A stretch of DNA of 64,000 bases from assembly GCA_030429705.1 (NCBI GenBank), contig JAUIES010000001.1, positions 496,001 through 560,000 of the forward strand. Reading direction: 5' to 3'. Made by a program: the position numbers and the translations under genes. Of the stretch, positions 16,843-26,428 are shown piece after piece (positions within the stretch are counted from its first letter, which is position 1; each line of letters starts with the position of its first letter). The stretch comes from Phycisphaerae bacterium (GTDB lineage: Bacteria; Planctomycetota; Phycisphaerae; Phycisphaerales; UBA1924). Below the pieces are notes generated by a model, which did not search any database, had not been told where the DNA came from, and saw only the letters and a list, made by a program, of their open reading frames with translations.

Positions 16843-17157
16843 ATGGCAACCAAGACCAAGAGCCGCACCACCGTTCGTCCCCTGCACGACAAAATCCTCG
16901 TCGAGCGCGACGAAGCCCAGTCCGTCACCGAATCAGGCATCTTCCTGCCCGAGTCGAGCAAGGACCGCCCCAAGACCGGCACCATCCAGGCGGTCGGTGA
17001 TGGCAGCCTCAACACCGAAACCGGCGAGCGCATCCCCTTGTCACTCAAGAAGGGTGACCGCGTGATCTTCAACTCATACGCTGGCAGCGAGATCAAACTC
17101 GACGATCAGGAACTGCTCATCATGACCGAGGCCGATGTCCTCGCCATCATCGACTAA
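16843..17157 (+). CDS. groES: Co-chaperonin GroES
   Basis: A 104-residue GroES. VRPLHDKILVERDEAQ, the mobile-loop region TESGIFLPESSKDRPKTG and the end of the barrel (KLDDQELLIMTEADVLAIID) are clear. It caps the GroEL ring. The ATG at 16843 follows AGGAG; the longer frame is a shadow. Next come two small unknown genes and then groEL, rather than groEL directly. Confidence 0.95.
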   Translation: MATKTKSRTTVRPLHDKILVERDEAQSVTESGIFLPESSKDRPKTGTIQAVGDGSLNTETGERIPLSLKKGDRVIFNSYAGSEIKLDDQELLIMTEADVLAIID

Positions 17158-17166
17158 GAGACCACC

Positions 17167-17406
17167 ATGATCAGTGTGAACGACCTCAGCGCGTTGCTCA
17201 ACGAGATCCCTGCGAACGGCATCCTCCGGATCGCCGCCAACGGGTCCTCTGTCTACATCGCACGCAACGGGATCGAAATCACATCCAAGATCACCGAAGA
17301 CACATTCCTCGTCAAAGGCCTCATCGGCGAAACGCGAGACCAACTCGCTGTGGGTTCGGCCATCATCCGAGGCGACCGTGTCGACCTCATCCAGGTCATC
17401 CTCTGA
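17167..17406 (+). CDS. Small unknown protein between groES and groEL (first)
   Basis: A 79-residue frame beginning MISVNDLSALLNEI, nine bases after the groES stop and on the same strand. It is predicted to be a small alpha/beta protein with alternating hydrophobic strands (GILRIAANGSSVYIARNGIEI, SAIIRGDRVDLIQVIL). No signal peptide or known domain is seen. The tight spacing within a highly expressed operon supports it being real. Confidence 0.7.
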   Translation: MISVNDLSALLNEIPANGILRIAANGSSVYIARNGIEITSKITEDTFLVKGLIGETRDQLAVGSAIIRGDRVDLIQVIL

Positions 17407-17424
17407 TCAACCCGAGATACGCGC

Positions 17425-19330
<1,906 letters not shown>

Positions 19331-19444
19331 TTGATATCTATGTGCTCGGCTCAACGGCTGGGCACATACTTTACACCAGTTTATTCGTCATTGTTTTCGA
19401 CCGCTAAGAATGAACGAAGGCGAAACCCTGGAAGGTTGGAAGCC

Positions 19445-20278
19445 ATGTATGATGCACGAGTACACGAGGTTCTATTCTCGGCACCTTCAGATGTCACTGA
19501 TGAGATCGAGGCAGCACGACGCGTAGCTGACGAGTGGAATCGTACACACGGCAGATCCAAATCGTCGTTAGTGATCATCAAGCACTGGAGTACTGACTCT
19601 TATCCTGCTTCTGGCAAACCTCAAGAAGTATTGAACAATCAACTTCTTCGGAACGCTGACATTGTTGTTGCTGTATTTTGGGCTCGAGCAGGCACACCGA
19701 CCTGTGAGTCTGATAGTGGTACACTCGAAGAAATTGAGAGACAGATTGCCGCCGGTAAGCATGTAATGGTGTATTTTCTCGACAAACCAATCAATCCCTC
19801 TAAGTTGGACATGGATCAAGCCGCTCAGGTGCAAACGATCAAGACACGCTTGGGCGAGAGTGTGCTTTACGCCACAGTCGCAACCACTCAAGAATTTGAA
19901 AAGGAACTGACACGCCATATTGCCCTTTTGCTGAGTAACGCACAATCTATTGAAACAATCATCGCGAACGCATCAGCCCCCGACGCAAAGCAAATCGCGA
20001 GGAATATTTCACGCGGGGCACGAGATCTCCTTACGAGTGCGGTAACCTCGACAAGTGCGCATCTGGTCGTTGTCGCCAGTTCAAATGGCTACTGTATCTA
20101 CGCAGATAATTTGAATCTTGTGTCCGACCAGTCTCGCCGCGAGATTGCGAAAGCGAAACGAGCCCTGCAAGAACTTGTAAGCAGCGAACTGGTAGACGAC
20201 GAAAATAGCTCTGGAACATGCTTTGAGATCACCGCTCTGGGTTATGAGGTATACGACAAGCTGCCGTCACTCGTGTAG
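19445..20278 (+). CDS. DUF4062-domain protein, possible defence or stress effector
   Basis: A 277-residue protein from the ATG at 19445, which follows GGAAGG. The first 150 residues show the DUF4062 pattern: VLFSAPSDVTDEIEAARRV, DSYPASGKPQEVLNNQLL, ADIVVAVFWARAGTPT, SGTLEEIERQIAAGKHVMVYF. DUF4062 is a TIR-like Rossmann-type domain often found at the N-terminus of NACHT/TPR proteins. Residues 160-277 may hold a winged-helix-like end (LVDDENSSGTCFEITALGYEVYDKL). The gene is visibly richer in A+T than groEL and its neighbours, which suggests transfer. A palindromic repeat follows within 5 bp of its stop. Confidence 0.75.
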   Translation: MYDARVHEVLFSAPSDVTDEIEAARRVADEWNRTHGRSKSSLVIIKHWSTDSYPASGKPQEVLNNQLLRNADIVVAVFWARAGTPTCESDSGTLEEIERQIAAGKHVMVYFLDKPINPSKLDMDQAAQVQTIKTRLGESVLYATVATTQEFEKELTRHIALLLSNAQSIETIIANASAPDAKQIARNISRGARDLLTSAVTSTSAHLVVVASSNGYCIYADNLNLVSDQSRREIAKAKRALQELVSSELVDDENSSGTCFEITALGYEVYDKLPSLV

Positions 20279-20282
20279 AGAC

Positions 20283-20367
20283 GGGTGGCATGGTCTTGGC
20301 TCTGCAAGGCCATGATCGAAGTTCAATGACGCTCCGTCATGGCCATGAAGGCATGACCATCGCACCC
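20283..20367 (+). repeat. Dispersed palindromic element, copy A
   Basis: An ~85-bp element starting GGGTGGCATGGTCTTGG and ending GACCATCGCACCC, with imperfect inverted ends and an inner GGCCATG/CATGGCC pair. Copies lie at 21211, 35497, 59422 and 61778. This one fills the gap between the DUF4062 gene and the end of a dockerin gene. Confidence 0.8.
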
Positions 20368-20373
20368 AGGTCG

Positions 20374-21108
20374 TTATGGGCAACCCGCTGCAAACGCTTC
20401 GAGGTACAGCAGCACATCAAAGAAATCGAAAACAGTGTCGTCGTTGAAATCAGCCACCGGATCCATCGCCGCGTACGCGTTCAAGAATGTCTGCACATCA
20501 AAGAAATTGAGGACCTGATCATCGTTCATGTCTGCAGCACACACCGCCGTCAGCGTGATGTCGTCGAGCATGAAGTCATTGGGAAAAGTGATCCCGCTGA
20601 CATTTTTGATACTCACCACGACCGTCGAACCCGCAGCGACAAACTCGGCTACATGGTGTTCGTAACCGAGCGCGATCGTGGGTGAGTAGACGCCGCCAAT
20701 CTCTACATCGTCAGCATCAAACCGCAGCGAGTAGCCGCTCGCCCCCGACGCTGTCGCCAAAGCCCAGGCTCCGAAGCGATAGGTCACGCCCGGCGTGACG
20801 GCGACCGTTTGATACCACACACGCTTGATACCTGCCTGCGATGAATCATCACCATTCGCACTCATGGCGGCCACACCACCCGGCGTGTGCTGCCCGCTCG
20901 TCCAGGGCCCCCCCGGATCCCACGGATTCACCCACCAACTCCCTTCAATCGAGTTGCCGCCAGGCGTGTGGACATAGTCAGAGAGAATGTCTCCAACTGC
21001 GTCGGTCTCGAAGTCGCCGTTGTTGATCAGGTTCTGCGCGTTTGCAACGGCACCGCAACTCAGCCCCATACCAGCGCCAATTAGAAACGCATTCACTCGC
21101 CTGTTCAT
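20374..21108 (-). CDS. Exported carbohydrate-binding-like protein with GC-type dockerin-like domain
   Basis: A 244-residue secreted protein. After the signal peptide (ending near ANAQ) a jelly-roll-like region begins with NLINNGDFETDAVGD, the usual opening of CBM4/9-like beta sandwiches, and closes with NDFMLDDITL. The end carries CAADMNDDQVLNFFDVQTFLNAY and DFNDDTVFDFFDVLLYLEAFAAGCP, the duplicated dockerin-like module with its two cysteines. GAGGAG lies upstream; of two adjacent ATGs the second (21108) has the better spacing. The gene is bracketed by repeat copies A and B in the same orientation. Confidence 0.8.
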   Translation of the reverse strand: MNRRVNAFLIGAGMGLSCGAVANAQNLINNGDFETDAVGDILSDYVHTPGGNSIEGSWWVNPWDPGGPWTSGQHTPGGVAAMSANGDDSSQAGIKRVWYQTVAVTPGVTYRFGAWALATASGASGYSLRFDADDVEIGGVYSPTIALGYEHHVAEFVAAGSTVVVSIKNVSGITFPNDFMLDDITLTAVCAADMNDDQVLNFFDVQTFLNAYAAMDPVADFNDDTVFDFFDVLLYLEAFAAGCP

Positions 21109-21210
21109 CATGCTCTCCTCGTACCCATGGCGGCCGCAACTTCGTTGACACCAGATCACCGTACAAGAAAAGTCTGCAAAAACCAAGGATTATCCGGGCG
21201 GGTGGCAGGT

Positions 21211-21298
21211 GGTAGGCGGCATGGTCTTGGCTCTGCAAGGCCATGAACGAAGTTCAAGAGCAGCCGATCATGGCCAAGAAGACATGACTGCGCCACCC
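21211..21298 (+). repeat. Dispersed palindromic element, copy B
   Basis: GGCGGCATGGTCTTGGCTC, then CAAGGCCATGAACGAAGTTCAA, an inner GATCATGGCCAAG, ending GCGCCACCC. It is the same element and orientation as copy A and lies about 100 bp upstream of the dockerin gene start. Confidence 0.78.
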
Positions 21299-21378
21299 GG
21301 CTATGAGACTTTGCGCCTGCATTGTCGGTTCGGAGAACCGACCTACCCTCTCAAGCAATATCGGCTCGGAGAGCTGAC

Positions 21379-21744
21379 CTACGCCCTCAAGATCTTCTCC
21401 ATCTTCCTGCCGCGCGCGAGTTCTTCGATAAGTTTCTCCATGCGTCGGCAATCCCTCGTCAGCGGCGTCTCGATGTCTTCGATCCGATAGCCGCAGACCA
21501 CGCCCTTGATCTCATCCGCTTTTGGATGGAGTTTCGCCTTTTTGAAAAAGGTCTCGAAGGTCGAGCCGTCGTCGATGTGTTTCTGGAGTTGCTTGTCGGT
21601 GTACCCGGTGATCCAGCGCATCACCTCGCGCAGCTCGTCCTCGGTGCGCCCCTTCTTTTCAATCTTGTTCAGATAGAGCGGGTAGATGTCTGCGAAGACC
21701 ATCTCCGCGATCCGCTTGTCATGTTCGGGTGTGGTCGTCGGCAT
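21379..21744 (-). CDS. DUF2200 family protein
   Basis: A 121-residue protein whose whole length fits DUF2200: RIAEMVFADIYPLYLNKIEKKGR, WITGYTDKQLQKHI, FETFFKKAKLHPKADEIKG and VCGYRIEDIETPL...LIEELARGRKMEKIL. The function of the family is unknown. The ATG at 21744 gives the family length; the longer frame is not supported. It diverges from the DUF1080 gene. Confidence 0.88.
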   Translation of the reverse strand: MPTTTPEHDKRIAEMVFADIYPLYLNKIEKKGRTEDELREVMRWITGYTDKQLQKHIDDGSTFETFFKKAKLHPKADEIKGVVCGYRIEDIETPLTRDCRRMEKLIEELARGRKMEKILRA

Positions 21745-21932
21745 GGGTCTGTCTCCAACTGATGGTGCTCTCGCGTTCTGGCTGCGAATTTTGGTCCATT
21801 CTAATGGATACTCGACCCGGAAGAAACCCTCTGTTTGTCGACGGTGCATCGCTGTGCCTGTGTCTGCTATGCTGTGCAGCGACCGACGCGTGCCGATGCG
21901 CGTCCTGAGCGATTCCAACCGAGAGGATTCCC

Positions 21933-22772
21933 ATGCTGACCAAGTTCACCACCGTTGTCTGCCTTGCAGGGGCACTGCTGATCGGGAGCCACACCGCTGC
22001 TGCTCAAAACGCCGACCAACCCAGCCGATGGCGCTCGCTCTTTGACGGCGAGTCGCTCGACGGGTGGAAGAAGGTCGGTTCTGACAAGAGCAACTGGCAA
22101 GTCACCGACGGCGCGATCGTCGGCTCGGGCGACCCATCGATGCTCGTCTCGACCACCGGCCCATATAAGAACTTCCGCTACCGTGTCGAGATGAAAATCA
22201 ACGACGGCGGCAACTCCGGGCTGTACTTCCGCACCACGCCAAACCCGGGCTTCCTCGACGGGTACGAAGCCCAGGTCGACAGCACCCACAGCGACCCGAT
22301 CCGCACAGGTTCGCTCTACGGCATGTGCCATGTGTACGACCAACTCGTCAAGCCCGATGCGTGGTTCGTCTACGAAATCGGTGTCCGCGATGATATCTGG
22401 CGCGGCCGCGAAATAACGCGCATCAAGGTCACCGTCAATGGCAAAGAGATCTACGAGTACATGGACTTCGACAAGCAGTTCGGCGCTGGACACTTCGCCT
22501 TCCAGCAGCACGACCCCAAGAGCGTCGTCAGCATTCGCAAGATTGAAGTGTTGCAACTTCCCGATGCCAATGGTGCCATCCCACGCCCAGAGCCGAAACC
22601 CCTCGCCAAGCCTGAGCAGAACGAACCGGAACTCGCTCGGGGCGACTTGAATATCGAGGCACCCATCGCAAACCAGGACAATCTCGCATCGGCCCGGGCG
22701 TTTCGGAATTGGGTACTGACCGATCTTTTACCGGCATGCAAGATGCTGTACTCAGCGATTCTGGCGATGTGA
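21933..22772 (+). CDS. Exported DUF1080 protein (3-keto-disaccharide hydrolase family)
   Basis: A 279-residue secreted protein with signal peptide (ending TAAAQ). The DUF1080 jelly-roll is clear: WRSLFDGESLDGWKKVG, NWQVTDGAIVGSG, NFRYRVEMKINDGGNSGLYFRT, DGYEAQVD. Family members hydrolyse 3-keto-glycosides or bind polysaccharide and are greatly expanded in planctomycetes. The last ~45 residues leave the domain and have no recognised partner. A second DUF1080 gene is at 36886. Confidence 0.88.
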   Translation: MLTKFTTVVCLAGALLIGSHTAAAQNADQPSRWRSLFDGESLDGWKKVGSDKSNWQVTDGAIVGSGDPSMLVSTTGPYKNFRYRVEMKINDGGNSGLYFRTTPNPGFLDGYEAQVDSTHSDPIRTGSLYGMCHVYDQLVKPDAWFVYEIGVRDDIWRGREITRIKVTVNGKEIYEYMDFDKQFGAGHFAFQQHDPKSVVSIRKIEVLQLPDANGAIPRPEPKPLAKPEQNEPELARGDLNIEAPIANQDNLASARAFRNWVLTDLLPACKMLYSAILAM

Positions 22773-22787
22773 TCTCGCTACATCGAT

Positions 22788-23216
22788 TCATTCGGGCGGT
22801 TGCCAGAGCTCGACACGATTGCCTTCGCCATCGATACACCAGCCGAACGCACCGTATTCTGATCGCTCGACTTTCTCATCGACCGTGACCCCATCCGCGC
22901 GGAGCTGCGCGAGCAAGGCATCCAGATCGGCAACACGGAAGTTGAGCATCTGGGGCTGGGCGGCATCTCCTCCAACGGGGGATTCACCGACATCGGCACC
23001 AAAGTACTGGGTGTCATTCGGAAATGCAGACCAAATCTGGTATCCGGATTCGCGATCGGTGAATGGAAAGATTGCACCGAACGAGCCTCCAAAATCGTTG
23101 ACATCGAAGCCGAGGTGCGTCTGGTACCATGCTGCGAGCGACTTCGGATCGCGTGCGCGGATAAAGATACCCCCAAGCCCGATTACCTTGTGTCTGTTGG
23201 AGTTGTTGTTCGTCAT
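22788..23216 (-). CDS. VOC (glyoxalase/bleomycin-resistance) family protein
   Basis: A ~142-residue single-module VOC protein: GLGGIFIRARDPKSLAAWYQTHLGF at the start and YGAFGWCIDGEGNRVELWQPPE at the end, the usual strand-helix pattern with metal-ligand glutamate in the last strand (VELWQ). The ATG at 23216 is chosen; a GTG at 23249 overlaps the upstream gene's stop as GTGA and could be used through coupling. The substrate cannot be told. Confidence 0.82.
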   Translation of the reverse strand: MTNNNSNRHKVIGLGGIFIRARDPKSLAAWYQTHLGFDVNDFGGSFGAIFPFTDRESGYQIWSAFPNDTQYFGADVGESPVGGDAAQPQMLNFRVADLDALLAQLRADGVTVDEKVERSEYGAFGWCIDGEGNRVELWQPPE

Positions 23217-23245
23217 TGTTGAAAACCCTGGCTTGTTGCGATTGA

Positions 23246-23818
23246 TCACGGCATGGGCACATTCGCCGCCGGCCAGAGCAATGCGAAGATAAGGCCGGTT
23301 GCCAGACCATAGACGATGCCGTCGAATGCGTTGGTTGCGATCCTGCGAATCCCGTGGTTAAACCAGATGGAGTTTGGGATACTGCTCATGGTGTACGCCA
23401 TGATGCCGCAGGTACCGGTGATTTGAAACACGCGCCCGAATGATGCTCCGGGTGTCAGAGCCTCCCCAGCCACATACGCCACAAGTACCCCCACCACCAG
23501 ATAGGCTATGAACGAAAGCAGCATGTTTCTGCCCATGTTCATGTGTCCGACGATGGTCATAAATCCGCTCGGACCCTCAGCCCACTTCTTCATGAGTTCA
23601 GGGTCTTTCCGCGCAGCCGAATCGCACGCAAATGGAAAGGCGTAATCGCCCGGCGTTGCTCCCATTGATTTGAGCGAATCAATGAGCGCATCTTCGCTCG
23701 GTAGTTTGCCAAAGTCTTTCTGGTGATGCGGAAGCACCATCCAGAAGATCGCACTGATGAACCACACGACAAGAGCCGCGACTAATATGGCCAGCCACAA
23801 ATCGGTGAGGAACTCCAT
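23246..23818 (-). CDS. Multi-pass membrane protein, unknown function
   Basis: A 190-residue protein from the ATG at 23818, with AAGGAG upstream. It has about four hydrophobic helices: LWLAILVAALVVWFISAIFW, MLLSFIAYLVVGVLVAYVAG, a region near FQITGTCGIMAYTMSSI and GIVYGLATGLIFALLW. A soluble loop after the first helix carries HHQKDFGKLPSEDALIDSLK. Its stop overlaps the GTG of the VOC gene, so the two are probably co-transcribed. Confidence 0.7.
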   Translation of the reverse strand: MEFLTDLWLAILVAALVVWFISAIFWMVLPHHQKDFGKLPSEDALIDSLKSMGATPGDYAFPFACDSAARKDPELMKKWAEGPSGFMTIVGHMNMGRNMLLSFIAYLVVGVLVAYVAGEALTPGASFGRVFQITGTCGIMAYTMSSIPNSIWFNHGIRRIATNAFDGIVYGLATGLIFALLWPAANVPMP

Positions 23819-24072
23819 CATTGACTCCTTTTTTGTCTTATTGGCGGCGATGCGCCTCAAAAATAGTGTACCAGAATTGCCCCTGCTACTCGCTGCCCAA
23901 AACAGGATTCCAAGCCGACATCGATGCGTGGGTACATCCCCATGATTCTCCGTCGATAAAGCGACCGATTGATCCGTTTGGCCTGCTGTCCATTTTCGGT
24001 ATACTTGGCTCGGGCGCGGTATCACTGCCACCCCAACTCGTGGCTTGGGAACCACTTCGGAAGGAGTTGAGT

Positions 24073-24852
24073 ATGTTTCGTCCAATCATCGCAAGAGGCT
24101 TACTCGGGTACATTGCAGCCTCTGCGTCGGCGCAATCTATGAATATTGAGTGGGGATCGCCTGACTCATCCCCCCCAGCGACCTACGCGGCTGCAGGCTT
24201 GGCGGGTGTCTGGAACACATTCTCAGCGATGACGCCCGGTCAGCGCTATCCGCTCGTCGGGCTTGATGGCAGCCCTATCGCAGCCGACATTGCAAACATT
24301 GGATTTGACATCATCGAATCGGCGAACATCCTCGGTACGAGCGGCGGCGACGAGGCGTTGCTTGATGACTGCTTTACTTCGTTCAATGATCCAATCGACG
24401 GCTGTATCTTCATGCGATTCCTCGAACCAGGCGAATATCGCGTGATCATGTATGCGATCGCTCCTGATGACGACACGCTGTTGAATCGGCTGCGCATCGA
24501 TCAAAACACCGAAGGTCCGGTCATGGTTGGTGGGTCTTGGAGCGGAGCGCACCAGAACGGCGTGACCTATATGAGTCAGATTGCGACGGTCGGACTCGAC
24601 GGACGACTCGATTTCCACTCGGGGTTGCCATCAGGAAACATCCGTTCTGTTCTCAATGGTGTTCAGATCATCAAACTCGGCGACTGTTCGCCGGACCTGA
24701 ACAATGACGGCGTGCTCAATTTCTTTGATGTCTCGACCTTTCTCAACGCGTTCAGCGCGATGATGCCTGCGGGCGATTACAACACAGACACGATTTACGA
24801 TTTTTTTGATGTGTCAGCGTTTCTGAATGACTTTGCTGCCGGTTGTCCGTGA
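24073..24852 (+). CDS. Exported protein with GC-type dockerin-like domain
   Basis: A 259-residue secreted protein; AAGGAG precedes the ATG at 24073. The signal peptide is short (ends near ASAQS). The middle is beta-rich (MNIEWGSPDSSPPATYAAAGLAGVWN) and unassigned. The end has CSPDLNNDGVLNFFDVSTFLNAF and DYNTDTIYDFFDVSAFLNDFAAGCP, two calcium-loop-like repeats with both cysteines. It diverges from the membrane protein gene across 254 bp and is followed within 51 bp by a lipoprotein. Confidence 0.8.
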   Translation: MFRPIIARGLLGYIAASASAQSMNIEWGSPDSSPPATYAAAGLAGVWNTFSAMTPGQRYPLVGLDGSPIAADIANIGFDIIESANILGTSGGDEALLDDCFTSFNDPIDGCIFMRFLEPGEYRVIMYAIAPDDDTLLNRLRIDQNTEGPVMVGGSWSGAHQNGVTYMSQIATVGLDGRLDFHSGLPSGNIRSVLNGVQIIKLGDCSPDLNNDGVLNFFDVSTFLNAFSAMMPAGDYNTDTIYDFFDVSAFLNDFAAGCP

Positions 24853-24902
24853 GCATACTTACGAATGAAGTATCACCCATAAAACATATAAGGAGACCAC
24901 CA

Positions 24903-25442
24903 ATGCACATCGCCGTGCGCACATCGCTCGTCCTCGCCGCAGCAATCGCTCTGAGCGGCTGCACCTCAACCCAGCCTCGGACCCAGGATTCTTCACCAGA
25001 GCGCGACGCTTCGATGATCGGTGGGATCATGCAACTCGAAGGCACCTGGGTCATGACCGATGAGAACGGCACAGAAATGGTTGCGACGACCTACAAGCCC
25101 ACGGCTGCAGGAAGCGCTGTTCACGAAGTCATGTTCCCTGGGATGGAACACGAGATGGTCAACCTGTATCACATGGATGGGTCTGACCTGGTTGTGACCC
25201 ACGACTGTGCAGCCGGGAATCAACCACGCATGGTCGCGTCCAAGTCGACGACGGGCGTTGATGGATCACGAGTCTACTTCTTTGACTTCGACAGCGTGTC
25301 CAACTACCGGGCTGATCAGGGACACTACATGGGCAACCTGACCTTGACGATCAATGGCGATCGTTTGACGCAGACCTGGGTCAGTCTCGACTCGGAAGGG
25401 AACAAGACCGATCCGGTCGTTTTCGAGATGACTCGCCGTTAG
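24903..25442 (+). CDS. Lipoprotein of the DUF1579/lipocalin-like type (tentative)
   Basis: A 179-residue protein. The lipobox is ALSGC near residue 20. The rest is beta-rich with GIMQLEGTWVMTDENGTEMV, HEMVNLYHMDGSDLVVTHDCAAGNQPRM and GNLTLTINGDRLTQTWVSLDSEG, a pattern like small calycin-fold proteins; the family name is a guess. AAGGAG lies before the ATG at 24903. The end of the preceding dockerin gene is close, so they may be co-transcribed. Confidence 0.65.
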   Translation: MHIAVRTSLVLAAAIALSGCTSTQPRTQDSSPERDASMIGGIMQLEGTWVMTDENGTEMVATTYKPTAAGSAVHEVMFPGMEHEMVNLYHMDGSDLVVTHDCAAGNQPRMVASKSTTGVDGSRVYFFDFDSVSNYRADQGHYMGNLTLTINGDRLTQTWVSLDSEGNKTDPVVFEMTRR

Positions 25443-25533
25443 CCTCAACTGGGGCATCCGGCCACTTGTATCCTTATCGGACTTACAGTGGTCTGTGCAA
25501 GCGTAATTATTTGTGCGAAAGGGCATTTTGCTC

Positions 25534-25563
25534 TTGACCCGTCATCACACGATCAAGTATTGT
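25534..25563 (+). promoter_or_regulatory. Candidate promoter of the PEP-CTERM-like gene
   Basis: TTGACC at 25534-25539 and TATTGT at 25558-25563 are 18 bases apart, in an AT-rich 200-bp gap, about 80 bp before the ATG. The -10 region overlaps a perfect palindrome. Confidence 0.42.
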
Positions 25564-25574
25564 AACTGTTACAA
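25560..25574. promoter_or_regulatory. Perfect 15-bp palindrome overlapping the -10 box, operator candidate
   Basis: TTGTAAC-T-GTTACAA is a perfect inverted repeat of seven bases per arm. It overlaps the last bases of the -10 element and the likely start of transcription, as expected for a repressor site. The regulator is unknown. Confidence 0.5.
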
Positions 25575-25640
25575 GATTGGTGTGGTGAAGCCGATTCGTG
25601 GTCTCATCACAGAGAGAACAGACCAAAATGGAGAGAATCA

Positions 25641-26321
25641 ATGAAGCACATTTGTACTTTGATTGCAGCGTCAGCATGCCTCGCAACGGCAGCACAAGCT
25701 GGCACAACCGTGAATGTCGGGATTGATCAGTCGGACGCACCTTGGCTCGCTTTCATGAATGTCTTTGAACTGCCTGAAAACGGCGGCGGATTTGTGTTCG
25801 GCAGCCCTTGGGGTATTCCGGATCTCAACGCATCGTTCGATGACGGCGCGAACACGCTGACCATGTCACCGAACACCATCGGCGACCCAGATCCATTCTG
25901 GTATCAAGGTGGTGGCGGCCCGGGTGCTCCTGGCAACAAGAGCATGGAAGCCAACCTGTATCAGGAAGTGACCGGCGGCCTTGAAGGCACAACAGTCATG
26001 TTTAGCGGCACCGTGCTGTCAAACTCGTTCACCGACGCTCATGTCGCGAAGGTGTTCATTCGTGACTTTGCAGCTGACTACTCGTCATCGGTTGACATGT
26101 TCGCTGACATTGACGCAGCGGGCAACTTCAGCATCAGCCTCGACACGATCAACGATGCCGCTCGCCATGTGCAGTGGGGTATCCAGGTTCGCGGCGTGAA
26201 TGTCTGGGTGACCGATGTTGATCCGTTTGGCAATGTTGTTCTGCAGACAGTGCCTTCGCCGGCCGGTCTGGCGCTTCTCGGCTTGGGTGGCTTGGCTGCC
26301 CGTCGTCGTCGTACAGCGTAA
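25641..26321 (+). CDS. Exported PEP-CTERM-like sorted protein
   Basis: A 226-residue secreted protein with a signal peptide (ends AAQAG), a beta-rich Gly/Asp-containing body of unknown function (LNASFDDGANTLTMSPNTIGD, FIRDFAADYSSSVDMFADID) and the tail VPSPAGLALLGLGGLAARRRR, a PEP-CTERM-type sorting signal. A promoter/operator and a terminator frame the gene, so it is probably transcribed alone. Confidence 0.78.
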   Translation: MKHICTLIAASACLATAAQAGTTVNVGIDQSDAPWLAFMNVFELPENGGGFVFGSPWGIPDLNASFDDGANTLTMSPNTIGDPDPFWYQGGGGPGAPGNKSMEANLYQEVTGGLEGTTVMFSGTVLSNSFTDAHVAKVFIRDFAADYSSSVDMFADIDAAGNFSISLDTINDAARHVQWGIQVRGVNVWVTDVDPFGNVVLQTVPSPAGLALLGLGGLAARRRRTA

Positions 26322-26350
26322 CCACGCCATTGACATCTCTCGAATACACA

Positions 26351-26382
26351 AGACCACCGGATGTGATCCGGTGGTCTTTTTC
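26351..26382 (+). terminator. Rho-independent terminator after the PEP-CTERM-like gene
   Basis: AGACCACCGGAT, GTG loop, ATCCGGTGGTCT followed by TTTTT; a perfect 12-bp stem 29 bp after the stop codon. Confidence 0.9.
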
Positions 26383-26428
26383 GTGATGAATGGCATGCGA
26401 TATGACGGACCGCACTGGATCGTCAATG

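Noticed and set aside
19338-19370. Terminator after groEL
   Set aside because: ATGTGC/GCACAT could pair, but the stem is weak inside and no T-run follows.
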